A stretch of 64,000 bases of DNA from Cadophora sp. MPI-SDFR-AT-0126 (GCA_020747065.1 JAGMVK010000007.1:1054001-1118000); one strand, 5' to 3'; positions 52,001-63,963 are shown, counted from the stretch's first letter. Notes: generated by a model from the sequence alone, not told the origin. Translations and numbers: made by a program.

Positions 52001-55000
52001 CTTAAAGCTTATTACCTTAATTTAAATATCTCTTATATAGTAATTTCTGCTTTTTAATATAGTAATTTTTAAGTATAATACTAATATATTAATCTCTAGT
52101 ATTATAGTAGTTTAAGGTATAGACTATATAAGAAGAGTAGTATAATAGTAAACTAAGAATAATATAATTAACCTCTTATATAAAGTAGTCTCTTTCCTTA
52201 ATAAATTTATTAAGGAACTTAGTAATAAAAGATAATATTAAGTTTTAAGTACTTATATACTTTAAAACCTTTATCTTAAGTTTTTTATATATATAAGAAG
52301 CTTTCTCTAGCTTAAAGTAGTACTTTAAGATATAATTTATAAGTCCGCAGAATATTATTATAAATTAAATATTAAGATTTACTAACTATACTAATATAAG
52401 TATTATAATATATAAGTTATAAAATAGCTAGTCCCTCTCTACTATAAATTATTACTACTTTAGATTTATATCTTTATATACTTCTACTTTTACTTAAATT
52501 ATCTAAGAATAGTAAAACTAGTAATAGTAATTTCTATTCTTATTTATACAAATATAATAAATTAATTAATAATTATAGTAAGTTTATATATAATTAAGAA
52601 CTAAGTTAAGAAAATCCTTAGTATTTTAAATATCCTTAAGAAGTAAAGAGACTGAATTCTTCTTATCTAAGTATTAAAATAGATTTAAATTAATAGCTAT
52701 AATCTTCTAAACTTAATATTCTATAAAGATTAGTTTATTTTCCTTATTATTATAAACTATAAAAGAAGCGTTATCTTGAAATAAGCTAGGATTATCTTTA
52801 TCTAAGATATAATAAGGAACTTAGTAAATACTATAATAGTATTCTATACTTTATATTTAAAACTTAATTTTATACTAGAAGTCTTTATAGCTAAGGAATA
52901 ATTTAAGAACTATATCCTAAAATAAAGTAGTCTATAGATAAATATAATAAGTAATAATATAAGGATTTAATTATACTATATTATATATAATCTTCTACTT
53001 ATCTTCCTTTAAAGTAGTACTATATTTATTAAACCTTAGTAAGAAATATTATAAATCGTACTACTATATCTCTATATAACTAGTAGTTATAAATACTACT
53101 AAAGAATTATTAATTATATATATATAAGTTTTAAGAAAGCTTTTCTTTAATTCTTAAAATAATAGTATTTTAGGAAAGTATACACCTTACTAAATAATCT
53201 TTAATAAAAGGTCTTTAGAGGTCTTAAGAGCTTCCTCTAACTTATTAAGAGTTAAACTAGTAAGATCAGAGTTTTAGTAAATAAAGTATTAGCTTATAAA
53301 TATAGATTTATTTTATATAAATTAATTAAATAAGTAAAATTTAAAGTAAAGATACTATCTAAACTAGCTATTATAAAACTATAAAAAATATTATCTTTAT
53401 TTCTATAAAAATACTAATTATTAGTAAAGGTTATTAAAATTAACTAATTTATATAAGAAAAGTATTAGAAATACTATAATAAAAAACTACTAAGTTCTCC
53501 TAATTTTATTAAGAGATTATATTCTAATTAAGAGTATAATAATTATCCAAGTTTTTCTAATAGCTATATAAATAGCTATTATCTCTAATATATCTTTCAC
53601 TAAATATAAAATAACTAAGTAATTTAGAAAAGCTTATAAATTAATATTGTTTTCTATAACTTCTTTATTAACTCTAACTTATTAAGATCTATTTAGCTTA
53701 TTATTATCTTTATCCTTAGAAATAAATATAATCTCTTAAGTCTTTATAATTTATATAATCTAGTTATAAATATTACTATCCTTAGAATAATACTATCTTA
53801 ATAATTCATAATTAATAGTAATATCTTTATAATTAAAGTAATTTTACTTTAAGAATATAAACTAAATAAAAAGTCTATACTAATTAACTTTAAAATTATT
53901 AAGGAATTAGCGCTAAATCTATTTATTACTATTTACTAAAATAAGGAAAATTATATTAAGCTCTAAAGATATTAATAATACTTTATTACTAAACTTAATA
54001 TAACTATTTATAAAAGTAATATAATATCTAATATACTTAAACTATAAATTATAAGCTCTATAAACTTATATCTATATATAAGTAAGAAATATATAGATCT
54101 ACTTAATCTAAGAAAGCTTTAGTAAATAGTATAGTATCTCTTCTAAATCTATATTATTAGCTTTACTTAAAATAAAAGTAGATTCTAGTCTTATTATATT
54201 AGTAATATTATTAATAAACCTTATCTAAGATCTTAATATCTATCTATTTCTCTTTATATTAAGTGTAATAGACTATTTCTATATTTATAAGTAAAGTATA
54301 GAACTCTTTAACTCTTTACTAGTTCTCTAGATTAATTAGTTCTTTATAAGTTACTATAGCTAACCTCTTAATATAGTCTTAAATTATCTATCTTTATAAT
54401 AAAATATTTATATAATCGTAATTAATATTATTAAGGTTATAATTAAAATTAAAGCTTTATTATAATAGAGGTAGAGAAAACTAGAAGAAAGATTACTAAG
54501 TATATAATTATTCTAAAGAGTAATATTCTAATCCTTAAGATAATAATATAAGTGATCTAATAAAAGGAGAGTATTTAGTAATATAAGCTAGAGATTTAAT
54601 AAGCAGAATATTATATCTTCAATTAGCTCTATTAACTTAAGAATTAATAGTAGTAGCTATACACTATTATTTAGTATTATTAGATTACTAGGAGTTATTC
54701 TATACTATATACTAAGCCTTAGTATTAGAACTTAGTGTTAAAGGAAAAGAATTATATAAAAGGGGATTACTTAGATTAGGAGTATTACTACTAGAATAAG
54801 AAATAAGCGGCTTTCTTTTATTATTATAAAGATCCTTATCCTTTCTCTTTTAGCTTTACTTTAGTACTTTTATAAGCTTTTTAGAATTCTTAAAAACCTT
54901 AATTTTATTTCTATACTTTATATATTATATAAGTACTTTATTATCTTTAATAAATTTAGCCCTAAGCCTTTTATTTCTATAGTAATTATACGTAATTAAT

Positions 55001-55225
55001 ATATCTATATTAATATAGAAAAAGCTATAAACACGTTATTAAATAAAGTACGTAAGCTTATTAAAGATCTAAATAATATTAGACTAAAAAAAGAATTTAG
55101 AAAAAAGATTTAAAAATATAAAAGTAATTAATTAAAGAGTATCGCTTAATAGCACTTTTTTTCTAACTAATTAAGAAGCAGATAAAAAGCTTAATAAAAA
55201 GTTTTGAAATTACTCCCCCTATCTA
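49006..55225. other. RIPed DNA right of Gypsy copy 2, unidentified
   Basis: Continues the sequence interrupted by copy 2. It begins with a tandem pair of about 90-bp units (49045-49190), followed by a 15-bp repeat of ttaactccttcctcc (about 49326-49372). Frames on both strands are saturated with TAG/TAA. The rest is probably one large element, but no family motif was read with confidence. The complement of a purine tract, tactccccctat, lies at 55211-55222. Confidence 0.45.
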
Positions 55226-55284
55226 ATTCTAATCTAGTATTCGATTAGTCTCACGTGCGCCCGCGAGATTTTAGTAGAACTGAC

Positions 55285-56987
55285 GTTCAATGATCGAGGG
55301 CTTGATCCCATTAATTCTTACGTTCTACAGGGACGTCATCTACCTAGAAAATTACGTGAACTGCGTGAAAAGGCTCACGACGTTATCCTCCGGGTAGAGT
55401 CTTTCAACCGCAATGAAACGAAGATTTACTGGTGTGAATTAGCAGCTAGGGTAAGTGAAGGTATAAGTCACTGAGGATAAATTCATCTATAGGTAGGGTA
55501 CTCCCGAAGATCAAGCCGATCTTAGGTATCGACAGATATTCGCCTTTGCTATGCGATATTAGCCCGATATGCCTAAGAAGCCCTAGAATGAAGACCCTTA
55601 AATGAAACCCCTAACTAAAGCGGATCCGGCTACACTTCGCAATTTTGCTGATCTCGTAGCTAAATTAGGTTTCGAGTCAGACCAGATCACTGACTTGTAG
55701 CAGTATTCAGGGCGTGGAACTGCGCTAACAGAAAGTCTATAGTCGAGACCTAACCTTGTTACGGCTGGAAAAGGCGTCTACGTTAAAAAAAGGTGTGGAA
55801 AGCAGAGCACTCGCGAATTTAACGAAGACTAGCAGTTCTTGTTTATTAATCATCTTCATGATAATCGATAGGAACAAGGAATAAACGTCACATCCTTCTT
55901 TATCCGAAAATCGGTCTACTTAGCTTTCTTCGGTAAACTGTCGGCGACATATGACATCGGTCAGCCGGATAAATCCCCTCGGAGCGTAGGCGGTCTGCCA
56001 CAAGGCAGGGGAATAGACGATTCCAATTACTCATTACATGATAACACGAACCAGTCTCAGAGCTCTTCAGAGCATGTGATGGAGAATTACGATAGTATAT
56101 TGACACTTTACCAGTAGAGAGACGTTAGGGGTGGGTTACGCGCACGTTCGAACATCACGGAAGGCGCGATTCCAGAGCAAGCAGATGGAAGTATCGATAT
56201 GAGTATATAAGACTGGTTGGAAGACCAGGAGCGTCAGAGACTGGAATAATAGAGACTGGAGCAAGAACGACTAGAATAAGAGAGATTGGAGCAAGAACGA
56301 CTGGAGTAAGAGCGAAAGCGTCGCACGTAATTTAATATAGAGAGAGTTGCCGCTGCATTACACTAAGCATAGGAACGTTAATAAGCTCAGACAAGCGAGT
56401 ATAGGGGTCAGGGGACTATAGGCTTGAATTCGTAACTGGGCCAAGAACCGGAACTAGATTTATAGAAAGAGGCGAGACAGCGATAAGGTAAGCGAAATTA
56501 AGAGAGGTTAGAACGGGAGAAGTTAATAGGTTCAGACGAACTGGCGCCCGCTTAACAGCATCGTACCACACTAAGAGCTAGAAAGCACCAGGTAAGATCA
56601 TACTCTCGATCATCTATTTCGGTAGGCCCACTTTTACAGGATTCAACTCCGTAAGCTTAGGAGAAGTCGGACTTCTAGATCACGTTTAAGATTCGGGAAC
56701 GAGGCACTTGGAGGACCGCCTAGACCCTTCACGTTTATTCGTCTGATCTATCCGAAGTTAAGTGAATAGCTATGAAGTATATAAGGAAGGCGGATCGAAT
56801 AAGGGTATATAATACTGACTTGAATATTCTGAGCCCTTAAGTGTGCTACGAAGCTGCGCTCGCCAACCGGGCTCATATGTTACTTCTGATCCCGGAACGG
56901 GATACTCACATGAACAAAGAGCTGGAGGCTTCTATTTCTCAGCTTTTGTCTAAAGCGCAGTTAGAGACGGAATCTAGAATCGAGTGA
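55285..56987 (+). pseudogene. DUF3723-like pseudogene, downstream part, RIP-type stops
   Basis: One frame carries continuous family text over about 1.7 kb, broken only by TAG and TAA codons placed where Trp or Gln is expected. Blocks in order: LPRKLRELREKAH, VESFNRNETKIYW, an intron at about 55450-55498 (donor GTAAGT), RYRQIFAFAMRY-(W)-PDMP, FADLVAKLGFESDQI, FLFINHLHD, TSFFIRKSVYLAFFG, a coiled-coil of LEQER repeats near 56220-56320 in which several Gln codons are stops, and a C-terminal block ITFKIRERGTW ... LLLIPERD. It ends at TGA about 56985. No frameshifts are needed, so decay came from C-to-T/G-to-A mutation alone. Family function is unknown; the identification is from memory. Confidence 0.7.
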
Positions 56988-57070
56988 GGTTCTTGTAGAT
57001 ACTATACTGCTTATTCCTATCAAAATCTGACCTAGCACTGTCCCTAAACTATAGCCTACAGTGTACACGC

Positions 57071-57570
57071 GTGCTACCCCTCCTTAGAAGTTTGTGCCCG
57101 ACCATCCTCTCGACGTTGAGCGTAAGCGGACAGAGCATCTTGATGCCCTCTTGAATCTGGAGAATCGCCACCAGCAGGTCGTTTGGCAACATAAGAGTCA
57201 TTAGGGCTGGATCCTCGCACCAAGCCATCACCTCCACTATTTGAACTGCCGGGTCTAAAATCCGTCACTGCGTCCCGAGAAATCGTGGGTTGTGGCTGTG
57301 GATCTGGCTCCGCTTCGGGCTCACCTGCTTCTACCACAGTGCTTGTAGAAGTACGCCTACGGATACGAATGCCCTTGCCATTTGTTACCCCTTTCCTACG
57401 ACTCACTACTTCCACTGCTGTCTCCAGTTCTGCCTCACTTCCTCTGGCTCTGTATTCTTACGCTTCCGCCCACTTTTCCCGCTTCCGGCAGCATTTTTCG
57501 CAGCACCCGCTGCTCGCGCTACCTACACGGTCCTTAGACCTCATTACCTTTGCCTGTTGTACTTTGGGTA
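57071..57570 (-). pseudogene. Low-complexity fragment, possible transposase C-terminus
   Basis: On the minus strand an Ala/Gly/Lys-rich stretch (GKSGRKRKN) is followed, after a frame change, by RRRTSTSTVVEAGEPEAEPDP and a hydrophilic tail ending at 57074. The combination of a basic GRKRK block and an acidic E/P repeat resembles C-terminal tails of fungal pogo-like DDE transposases. No catalytic domain is present, so this stays tentative. Confidence 0.3.
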
Positions 57571-57599
57571 CGGGAATAGAGGTATGCTCTGTAATTAAT

Positions 57600-58009
57600 C
57601 GGAGCGTGTGTGCATCTGCGACTCTGCGAGGATTACAAACTTCCCAAATTTGATGCTAAAGTTGTAAAAGAAGATGACACCGCTAGGAAAAGCAAAAGCT
57701 TCGCTGAGGTATTGTTGAGTTACTAACTTCGTGACTACTAAAAGAGTTGTAGCACTTGCGTTCTCCAATACAATTCGAGTTGACGGTTTCCACTCCCAGC
57801 GATGTCAAGAGGAGATGTCGGGTGGGACTGAGGGCGAGGACATAAGGTATGGCTAAAACGCGCATACTGCGTGCAGGTTGTCGTTCGTTGTGCGTATACA
57901 GGAGTCGCAGACGAAGGCTGAATATTTCCCCGCATAGAATAAGCACCTTCACCGTACGACCTTCTCTGTACCACCTTATATTTGAGACTGCGACACAGAC
58001 ATCGCCAAG
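57600..58009. other. Intergenic / probable 5' flank of the PQ-loop fragment
   Basis: Normal composition. ORFs on the minus strand here look like chance frames. The last 100 bp would be the 5' UTR of the exon at 58010. Confidence 0.4.
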
Positions 58010-58123
58010 ATGGTTTTTGTGTTGCTGAGTCGTTGGAACGACTTATCGGGTACCCTGACTGCCCAGGAGGCCTTAGCTGGAATCTTTGGCAGTATCAGTT
58101 TGGCTACATGGATATTCTTATTG
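58010..58123 (+). pseudogene. Orphan first exon of a PQ-loop transporter
   Basis: 38 codons from ATG (context aagATGG) to a GTGAGT donor at 58124. The text SGTLTAQEALAGIFGSISLATWIFLL matches the N-terminus of fungal PQ-loop (YPQ1/cystinosin-like) vacuolar amino-acid transporters, in which the next codons should start VPQ. No matching second exon is seen before the oppositely oriented gene ending at 58572, so the rest is missing. Confidence 0.6.
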
Positions 58124-58571
58124 GTGAGTGGTGTGATGTTGAAATGAGGATATGATATAATTAGATATACTTGCCTTGTGATTGAAAAAGTGGAAGGAAG
58201 ATTTTCCTGCTTCTTCTTCCGTAGAGCCGCACGCGTATAATCATGTTAAATGTTCAAATCGCGATTGAGATAAGAATGTGGATCATATGTGCAAGCAACT
58301 TTGCTTCGCAGACTAGGATGAAGAACCCAAAAGTGACAATGGCTAGGCACACTGGTAAAAGGAGGACCTAAAGTTATAGGTAAAGAAGGTTTCGTACAAG
58401 TCTTTCCGTTAGCTATCTGAGCCAAGTCCAAGACTCCTTTGGATATTAGGGTAGACTTCCCTGACTTCTATTGTATTCCGAATCAAAGACAAGCAGGTGT
58501 CGCTTTTTATTGTGCCAAGTGAAACCAGCTCATTAACCTCTCCGAGTTCCAATGCCAAGTTTTGCCGCGAT
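58124..58571. other. No gene seen
   Basis: Region between the orphan exon and the 3' end of the next gene. It includes an AT-rich spot near 58150. Nothing with family resemblance is visible on either strand. Confidence 0.45.
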
Positions 58572-59396
58572 TTATATCGCACTCTTCCAAATCGAATTTT
58601 CAGGTTGCCAGAGACTCTCTGGCTGCATACTTGAGCCAGCAAGCAATGGCCAAAGGTCCGAGATCAAAGAATCAACGGCGACCTTGAACCGTCCCGGGTA
58701 TCCATCCTCCATCTGCGCACCATCGAAATCATAGCTCACATCCACAGCCCAAACCCACGGGTCTTTGCCCTCAACAGGTTCCAGTAATGAAGCCATAGCC
58801 TCCTCATCAAGCATCAAACACATCCCAACATCCAACCCAGGGCCAAAATCCCCATTCTCCTTCACATCCGCAAAAGCCTTGGCGACATCCGAAAAACCCA
58901 CACCGTCTAAATCACTATCGTCAACAAACATCACCATCAACCGTTCCGCAACCCTCTCCCGACCAGCACACCCCACCAAACCCCCCTCCAACCCCGCATC
59001 GAAGTTCTCTTGCCACTTCTCCCACCTCGCATCATCAGCATACGTCGTACGGAAACATAGATATCCAAAGTCCATGAATCGCTCATCTTCGACAATTTGT
59101 ACGTATGGGTCGCGCTCGGGTTTGGTCTTTGGTGGGGCGGGGGGAAGACCAAGGGAAATGCGCTCGAGACGGCGGGATTCGGTAAGTTGGGCTGTGAGGA
59201 CAAGGTCTCGCGCCGAATTATCTGCGGATGACATGTAATTGAGGTCCAGTTTGTGTAGAGTCTATGACGAGTTAGTTGAGAAATAGAAAGAGGGAGGGAG
59301 AAAGATACTTACGTCTGGAGGTAATTGCTGGATGTCGGAAAGTGTGGCAGACTCAAGCTGCTCAGCGGTCCAGCCTGGTGGAAGGTAGGTCGCCAT
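58572..59396 (-). CDS. Conserved hypothetical protein, 2 exons, 257 aa
   Basis: Exon 1 is 59396-59313 (28 codons, starting MATYLPPGW), intron 59312-59262 (51 bp, GTAAGT...ATAG), exon 2 59261-58572. The joined frame is 258 codons including the stop. The protein is acidic and soluble, without signal peptide or membrane segments. Recognisable blocks are LPPGWT, FGYLCFRTTYADD, WEKWQENFD, VMFVDDSD and WVWAVDVSYDF, an arrangement I remember from uncharacterised Leotiomycete/Sordariomycete proteins. The ATG at 59396 was chosen over the one at 59498 because the intervening residues do not look conserved and the family begins near this motif. No function can be given. Confidence 0.8.
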
Positions 59397-59773
59397 TCTT
59401 AATATACCGTGTGACGCTGAAGGTGGGGAAATCAACTGGGTGTTTGAATGGCGATTGAAGTTGGCTAGATGCCCATACTCAAACCCCCCATGACGCAAGA
59501 AGTTTGAATTACCTAGGTAGGTACATTGGGATGATTTTCCTTGTTGTTGGCGCCTCGGTACTCAGGCATCAATACCCCTTTTATTCAAGCGAGAGTTCAG
59601 TGAGCATTTGGTGCTATGGATTCATTCTTCCTTACGAATATAAGAGGGAAGTGTCGAATCTCTAAATATTGCACGCATTACTCGAAGAGGTATTTATTTA
59701 CACCTGAATTCAATTCCTACATTGTTTGCTTCTGACTATAGATTTCGAATGAAAAAATTACAGAATATTTCCT
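59397..59773. promoter_or_regulatory. Intergenic between chitinase 3' end and the 257-aa gene
   Basis: 377 bp that must hold the terminator of the chitinase and the promoter of the downstream gene on the same strand. An AATAAA-like signal is not clear; no other feature is seen. Confidence 0.45.
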
Positions 59774-62700
59774 CTATGTAATAAACCCACGATTTATCAC
59801 CACATTTGTAGCAAGATTAGCCTGCTTCGCTTGCAATGCCTTCAAGGTGGCTGCAGATCCAGCCGCCGTAAACTTCCTCACCGCAGCACTACTTCCCCAA
59901 TATACAATAACCTGCTTGAGCTTCCCCTGCAAGAAATCTTGCAAATTGCCTTGCATTTCCAAGAAAAAATCAGCGCAGAATGTCTGCCATGCTGACGCGA
60001 AAGAAGATTGTGGCAGGGTGTTGACATTCGGGCTGGAATCCAGAGCTGCCATGATCGTCTTCATGGTACTGTATCCGTGTGTAAGAGATTGTTGGACGGG
60101 CCCATCATTGAGGTATGAAATGAGAGTCTCGTATAGCCGATTGATGAATTCTACTTGTCCTTGTGGACTCTCAGCAGAAAATCTCTTAGCTGAGATGATG
60201 TTCGTGAATATTTGCCAGACTCCTGCTTTCAGACTGTTCGTCGGTGCATCCAGGATCTGTAGGTTGGCCATATCGTTGGTCGTTCCAAGAGCGTTATAAA
60301 GTGCGTCTGCAGGCGTATCTCCTGTTAGGCCTGCTGGTATACTTATTCCTAGCTGCTTCCATGTCTGAAACATGTAACCACCCTTGCCAAAGACTTGAGT
60401 CCAGTCATAATTTGCTGCTGCACCGGGAGCTTGTGCACCACTGGGAAGAAGTTTTGACAGCATAGAGTTAGCGAACTGGGCGGGAGTTTGCAGCTCGAAT
60501 ACGTGCTCCGTGACATATTTAACGGCCAACTGACGAGCGCCGAGGATGAGTGGTAGCGAATTGCAAAGGGCAGCTTTTGCACCACTTTTGACGACACCGT
60601 AATATTGGCGGCCTCGAGCGGACAGTGGCAAAACCCCCGGGTATGACTTGGCTACGAAATTGTTGGTCTTTTTATTGGGAAGGCAAATCTTGGGTGTTCG
60701 CGCTCTTGGTTCCAGGGACTCGTCGGAGACAGCAGTGCCGTTTGTGATGATTGCGAGAAGGCGTTGATAATCGAGGTCGGATTCTGCGTCGAGAATCTTA
60801 AAGCATTCGTCTCGTTCGTTGCATAGCTTGGGTAAGCCATCATTAAAGCCTCCGGGACCTTCTGCGATAGGCCGCTGAGATGTGGGACTATAAAGAGAGC
60901 GTTTCATGCTATCTGGATCGCCAGTATTCGGAATAGAAAAGCAGTCATCCTCATACCAATACAGCTCAAGGATATCGGCAACGTTCCCATCCGGATCAGC
61001 CGAGCCAGAAAGCACATAGTCCGTATCGGCTGCTACACAGAAATTGGGTGGGTCGGTCGTTGGGGCAGTCTATAAATGTCAGTGCGAGTTCAGGGAAGTC
61101 TGGTGTGATGGTAGAAATTACTTGGTTGAATTGGTCACAACTAAGCGGCGTCAGCTATATTACGCAGTAGCATCGAGATGGAAAAAGAAACTTACCAATA
61201 ATAACTCGCGGTGTCGTGGAAGCATGGTCCATTGCTGTCATGATCTCTATAACTCTCGGCAACAATTTGCTGACCAGCTGGACAACCAGTACTACATGTG
61301 AATGGGGCAAGGAATGAATGTGCCCTTGTTGTCCTAAAGATTCAAGTCAATCATATGTGAGCAATGATGTGTCCGAGATAACTAACCAGGCACAATTCTG
61401 ATAGGGCTCGGGATCGGTACAACAGAAACTTTTATAGCCTTTTTTCCGAATTAGTTGGCTTTTCTTTTGGGAAGATTGAGATGTCAGCTTACCTGAAAGG
61501 CAGACGGATTCACCTCCTGCACCATACAAGCTGTTTGTGACAAAATCTGGTTTACTGCTTGGACATGATGCGTGGCCTGAGCCCGTTGCACAGAAGGGAG
61601 CAGTGCCAGTCCATTCTAAAGTTGAGTAACATTAGCTGAGGCTCGTGATACCTCGACTCTGAGAGGATTCGGAAAACGAAAAATGATGGACTTAGATGCC
61701 TACCACATTGACCAGCCGCTGCGTCTTCAACTGTTGAAGTGCAGCATAACGATTTATGGTTGAACCAACATCCGTGCCCCCCACCATTTTGATCCGTGGC
61801 TATTTGCACTTCATTCTTGTCACAGTTAGGATTTCTGCAGAATGGGGCGGTGCCTTTCTATAGAGCTGTTAGCCAAGTATATTCGGGTTGAAAGATTTTG
61901 AGGTATTCGAACCCAGCTGCAAGTTGGAGCGTTATTGCCAGGACAGCAGTAGTAGCGGGATTTCCCCGAAGGGCAACCACTATAGATAGCTGCATTGGAT
62001 GCAGACTTCCCAGTGCCCGTCTTAACAGGCGTTGAGCCCTTAGGACAGTTTCCATTGCAATCCCCCCAGACGCACTGTGAGAGTGGCTCTTCCACCGGAG
62101 TGGATCCACCACCGAAAAGACTCTTTTTCTGTAGCCCATTCAAAGACTGGAGGGAAGAGGATGCGGTGGCATTGCCGCTATCGGTCGATGCTGCCCACAC
62201 CATAGTTCCTCCTAAGCAGTGATTATTCGCATATTGGATCTTCATACTGAGAGTTTCCGCATCATCATATGATACCCACTGGTTGTTGTCCCATACTACC
62301 GTCTTGACAGCGGCTACCTTGTCGAGAGTCACTTTAGCACCACCAGCAGCTATGATGGCCTCAATCTCACTATCCATAAGAGTGCCGGGACTGGCTGAAC
62401 ACGGCCCAGGATTGCCGCCGGAACTGAAAGGACAGCCTGCGGTTGTACAGCTTGGATCAGTCAGCGTAAAGCTGCGTCCGTAAAACCCAAGTCCGAGAGT
62501 GACTTTCGATGGACTGATGTTGTTTCGCCAAAACAGATCCATAGTCTGGTCTATTTCAGTAAGATTGGTATGAGCATAGATGAAAGGGCCGATGAATCTG
62601 TCAGTGGAGTCCCATGTTCCATGAAGATCGTAGGTCATAACATTAAACCAGTCTACAATAGGCTCCATTTTGACAATGTCAAAATTTTGCATATACCAGT

Positions 62701-63963
62701 AACTGGACGGAAGGGTAATTGAAAGTCCATAATTGTGTCCGCTTGATCCAAGCGCTGCTTTGAGATTGCTCAAGAAGGTCGGGTAGTTTTGATAGTCGGC
62801 TGGTTTTCCAGATCTTTCGGGAGCAACGGGGTACTCCCAGTCGATATCGACCCCGTCAAACGCATAGGTTGTCATGAACTGTAGTAAAGACTTGAAGAAT
62901 GCATTCTGCGCACTGCTCGAGCCTGCAAGATTTGAAAATGTTGACGCAGTTGGTTGCCCAGCGTCATTCATGGACCACCCACCTAAATTAGTACTGTCAG
63001 TACTGCGGATGGATATGATTTAGGGATAATTAATGTTACCTATACTGATCCAAACCTGAAGTCCAGGATTTGACTCCTTCAGATTTGTTACTTGGGAATA
63101 AAGGCCAAGATCACTCTCACTCATCGGAGCGACTGCGAACGATGATGGGTCTATATAGGCAAAGGCGTAATTCAAATGAGTGTATGCACCAACTGGAATG
63201 GATTGAGGAGACACTGTCGTGAATTCGTTAGCGAGTAATTCCAGACGTTTAGTATCACTTGTCAAATGTTTCCCAGCTGATCAAGCACGCCATCTAAGAG
63301 GAGCAGAACTTCTTCTCACTTCCATCACACGCCCTAGTAGTAGACCAGCCCTCATAATATCTGTCGTTGACTGTTAGTAGGATCCTCTGATAAAAAGTTC
63401 AAGGAACTTTACCCAATAGTTCTTCCATTTGAAGTTGACCCACCACAAGAAGGTTTGCTGACAGTTTTAGTGCCGCAAAAATCCGACGTTGTACCTTCAA
63501 AGTATCATTAGCAAATTCATGACTATGTTGTGCAAAAGCCTTGAGCTTAGGTTAAACTCACCACAGAACCCAAATTTTGAGCAGCAAACGTTTAAAGGAC
63601 AAGCTTCTGCAGAGCTCCACTGTTTGCCCCAGCCGGGGTCGCATTCCGACTTCTGATCACAACTGGATGTGCAGTTTGCTGGAGCACAGTAACTTGGACC
63701 CAATCCACTATGTCCAATTGTCAGCTGCTTTTCTCCATCAACCTAGAAAGATACTAATATCTTACCAAACATTATTTTTACCACAACATCCTATTGAGCA
63801 AGGTTTTGTTGGAGAACTTGAGCATCATTAGCTTTTGCGAACACTTTTTTCCATTGAGAACGAACCAAGTGTAGTCGACATTGGCGGGGTCAGTTGCAGC
63901 ATTTACTCCCACCAGAAACCAAATGAAGGCAAAAAACAAACCGAAAACCACAGGATGCTTCAT
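59774..63963 (-). CDS. Class V subgroup C (killer-toxin-like) GH18 chitinase, 13 exons, 1147 aa
   Basis: A secreted chitinase hydrolysing beta-1,4-GlcNAc chains, likely acting on other fungi or the own wall. Exons: 63963-63866, 63816-63766, 63707-63562, 63494-63413, 63360-63320, 63213-63040, 62982-61913, 61857-61704, 61615-61493, 61438-61387, 61333-61196, 61140-61122, 61069-59774; every phase matches and the sum is 3444 nt (1148 codons). Residues 1-22 are a signal peptide. Residues 33-118 are Cys-rich chitin-binding type 1-like modules (GCCGKNNVC; CCSKFGFCG). GH18 spans about 126-470, with active-site DGVDIDWE (240-247, acid Glu247) and SIGGW upstream. Further Cys-rich segments and an uncharacterised domain of about 430 residues follow. 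No LysM module is present, although many relatives have them. The start is only 37 bp from the window edge, so the promoter is outside. Confidence 0.93.

Larger units (their letters stand above)
39484..55283. mobile_element. RIPed block bounded by imperfect inverted repeats, candidate TIR element
   Basis: Left end 39484-39505 (ttagttctaactaaaatc + ccgc) and the complement of the right end 55263-55283 (tcagttctactaaaatc + tcgc) match except for one gap and two C/T differences. Removing the Gypsy copy 2 insertion leaves about 7.8 kb. The 7-bp string TCGATTA occurs just inside the left repeat (39506-39512) and just inside the right one (55241-55247). No transposase could be recognised in the RIPed interior (49.0-55.2 kb), and no obvious target duplication is seen outside the repeats. 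Confidence 0.45.

Noticed and set aside
39536..55257. 8-bp inverted CACGTGAG near both ends of the RIPed block
   Set aside because: Too short, contains the palindrome CACGTG, and the two copies are not equidistant from the longer inverted repeats.
57285..57653. Plus-strand ORFs of 102-122 codons
   Set aside because: They are antisense to the low-complexity basic/acidic stretch on the minus strand; Ser/Cys/Thr-rich text without conserved blocks.
58765..59238. 157-codon plus-strand ORF
   Set aside because: Antisense shadow of the 257-aa hypothetical gene, which has a matching splice structure and conserved-looking text.
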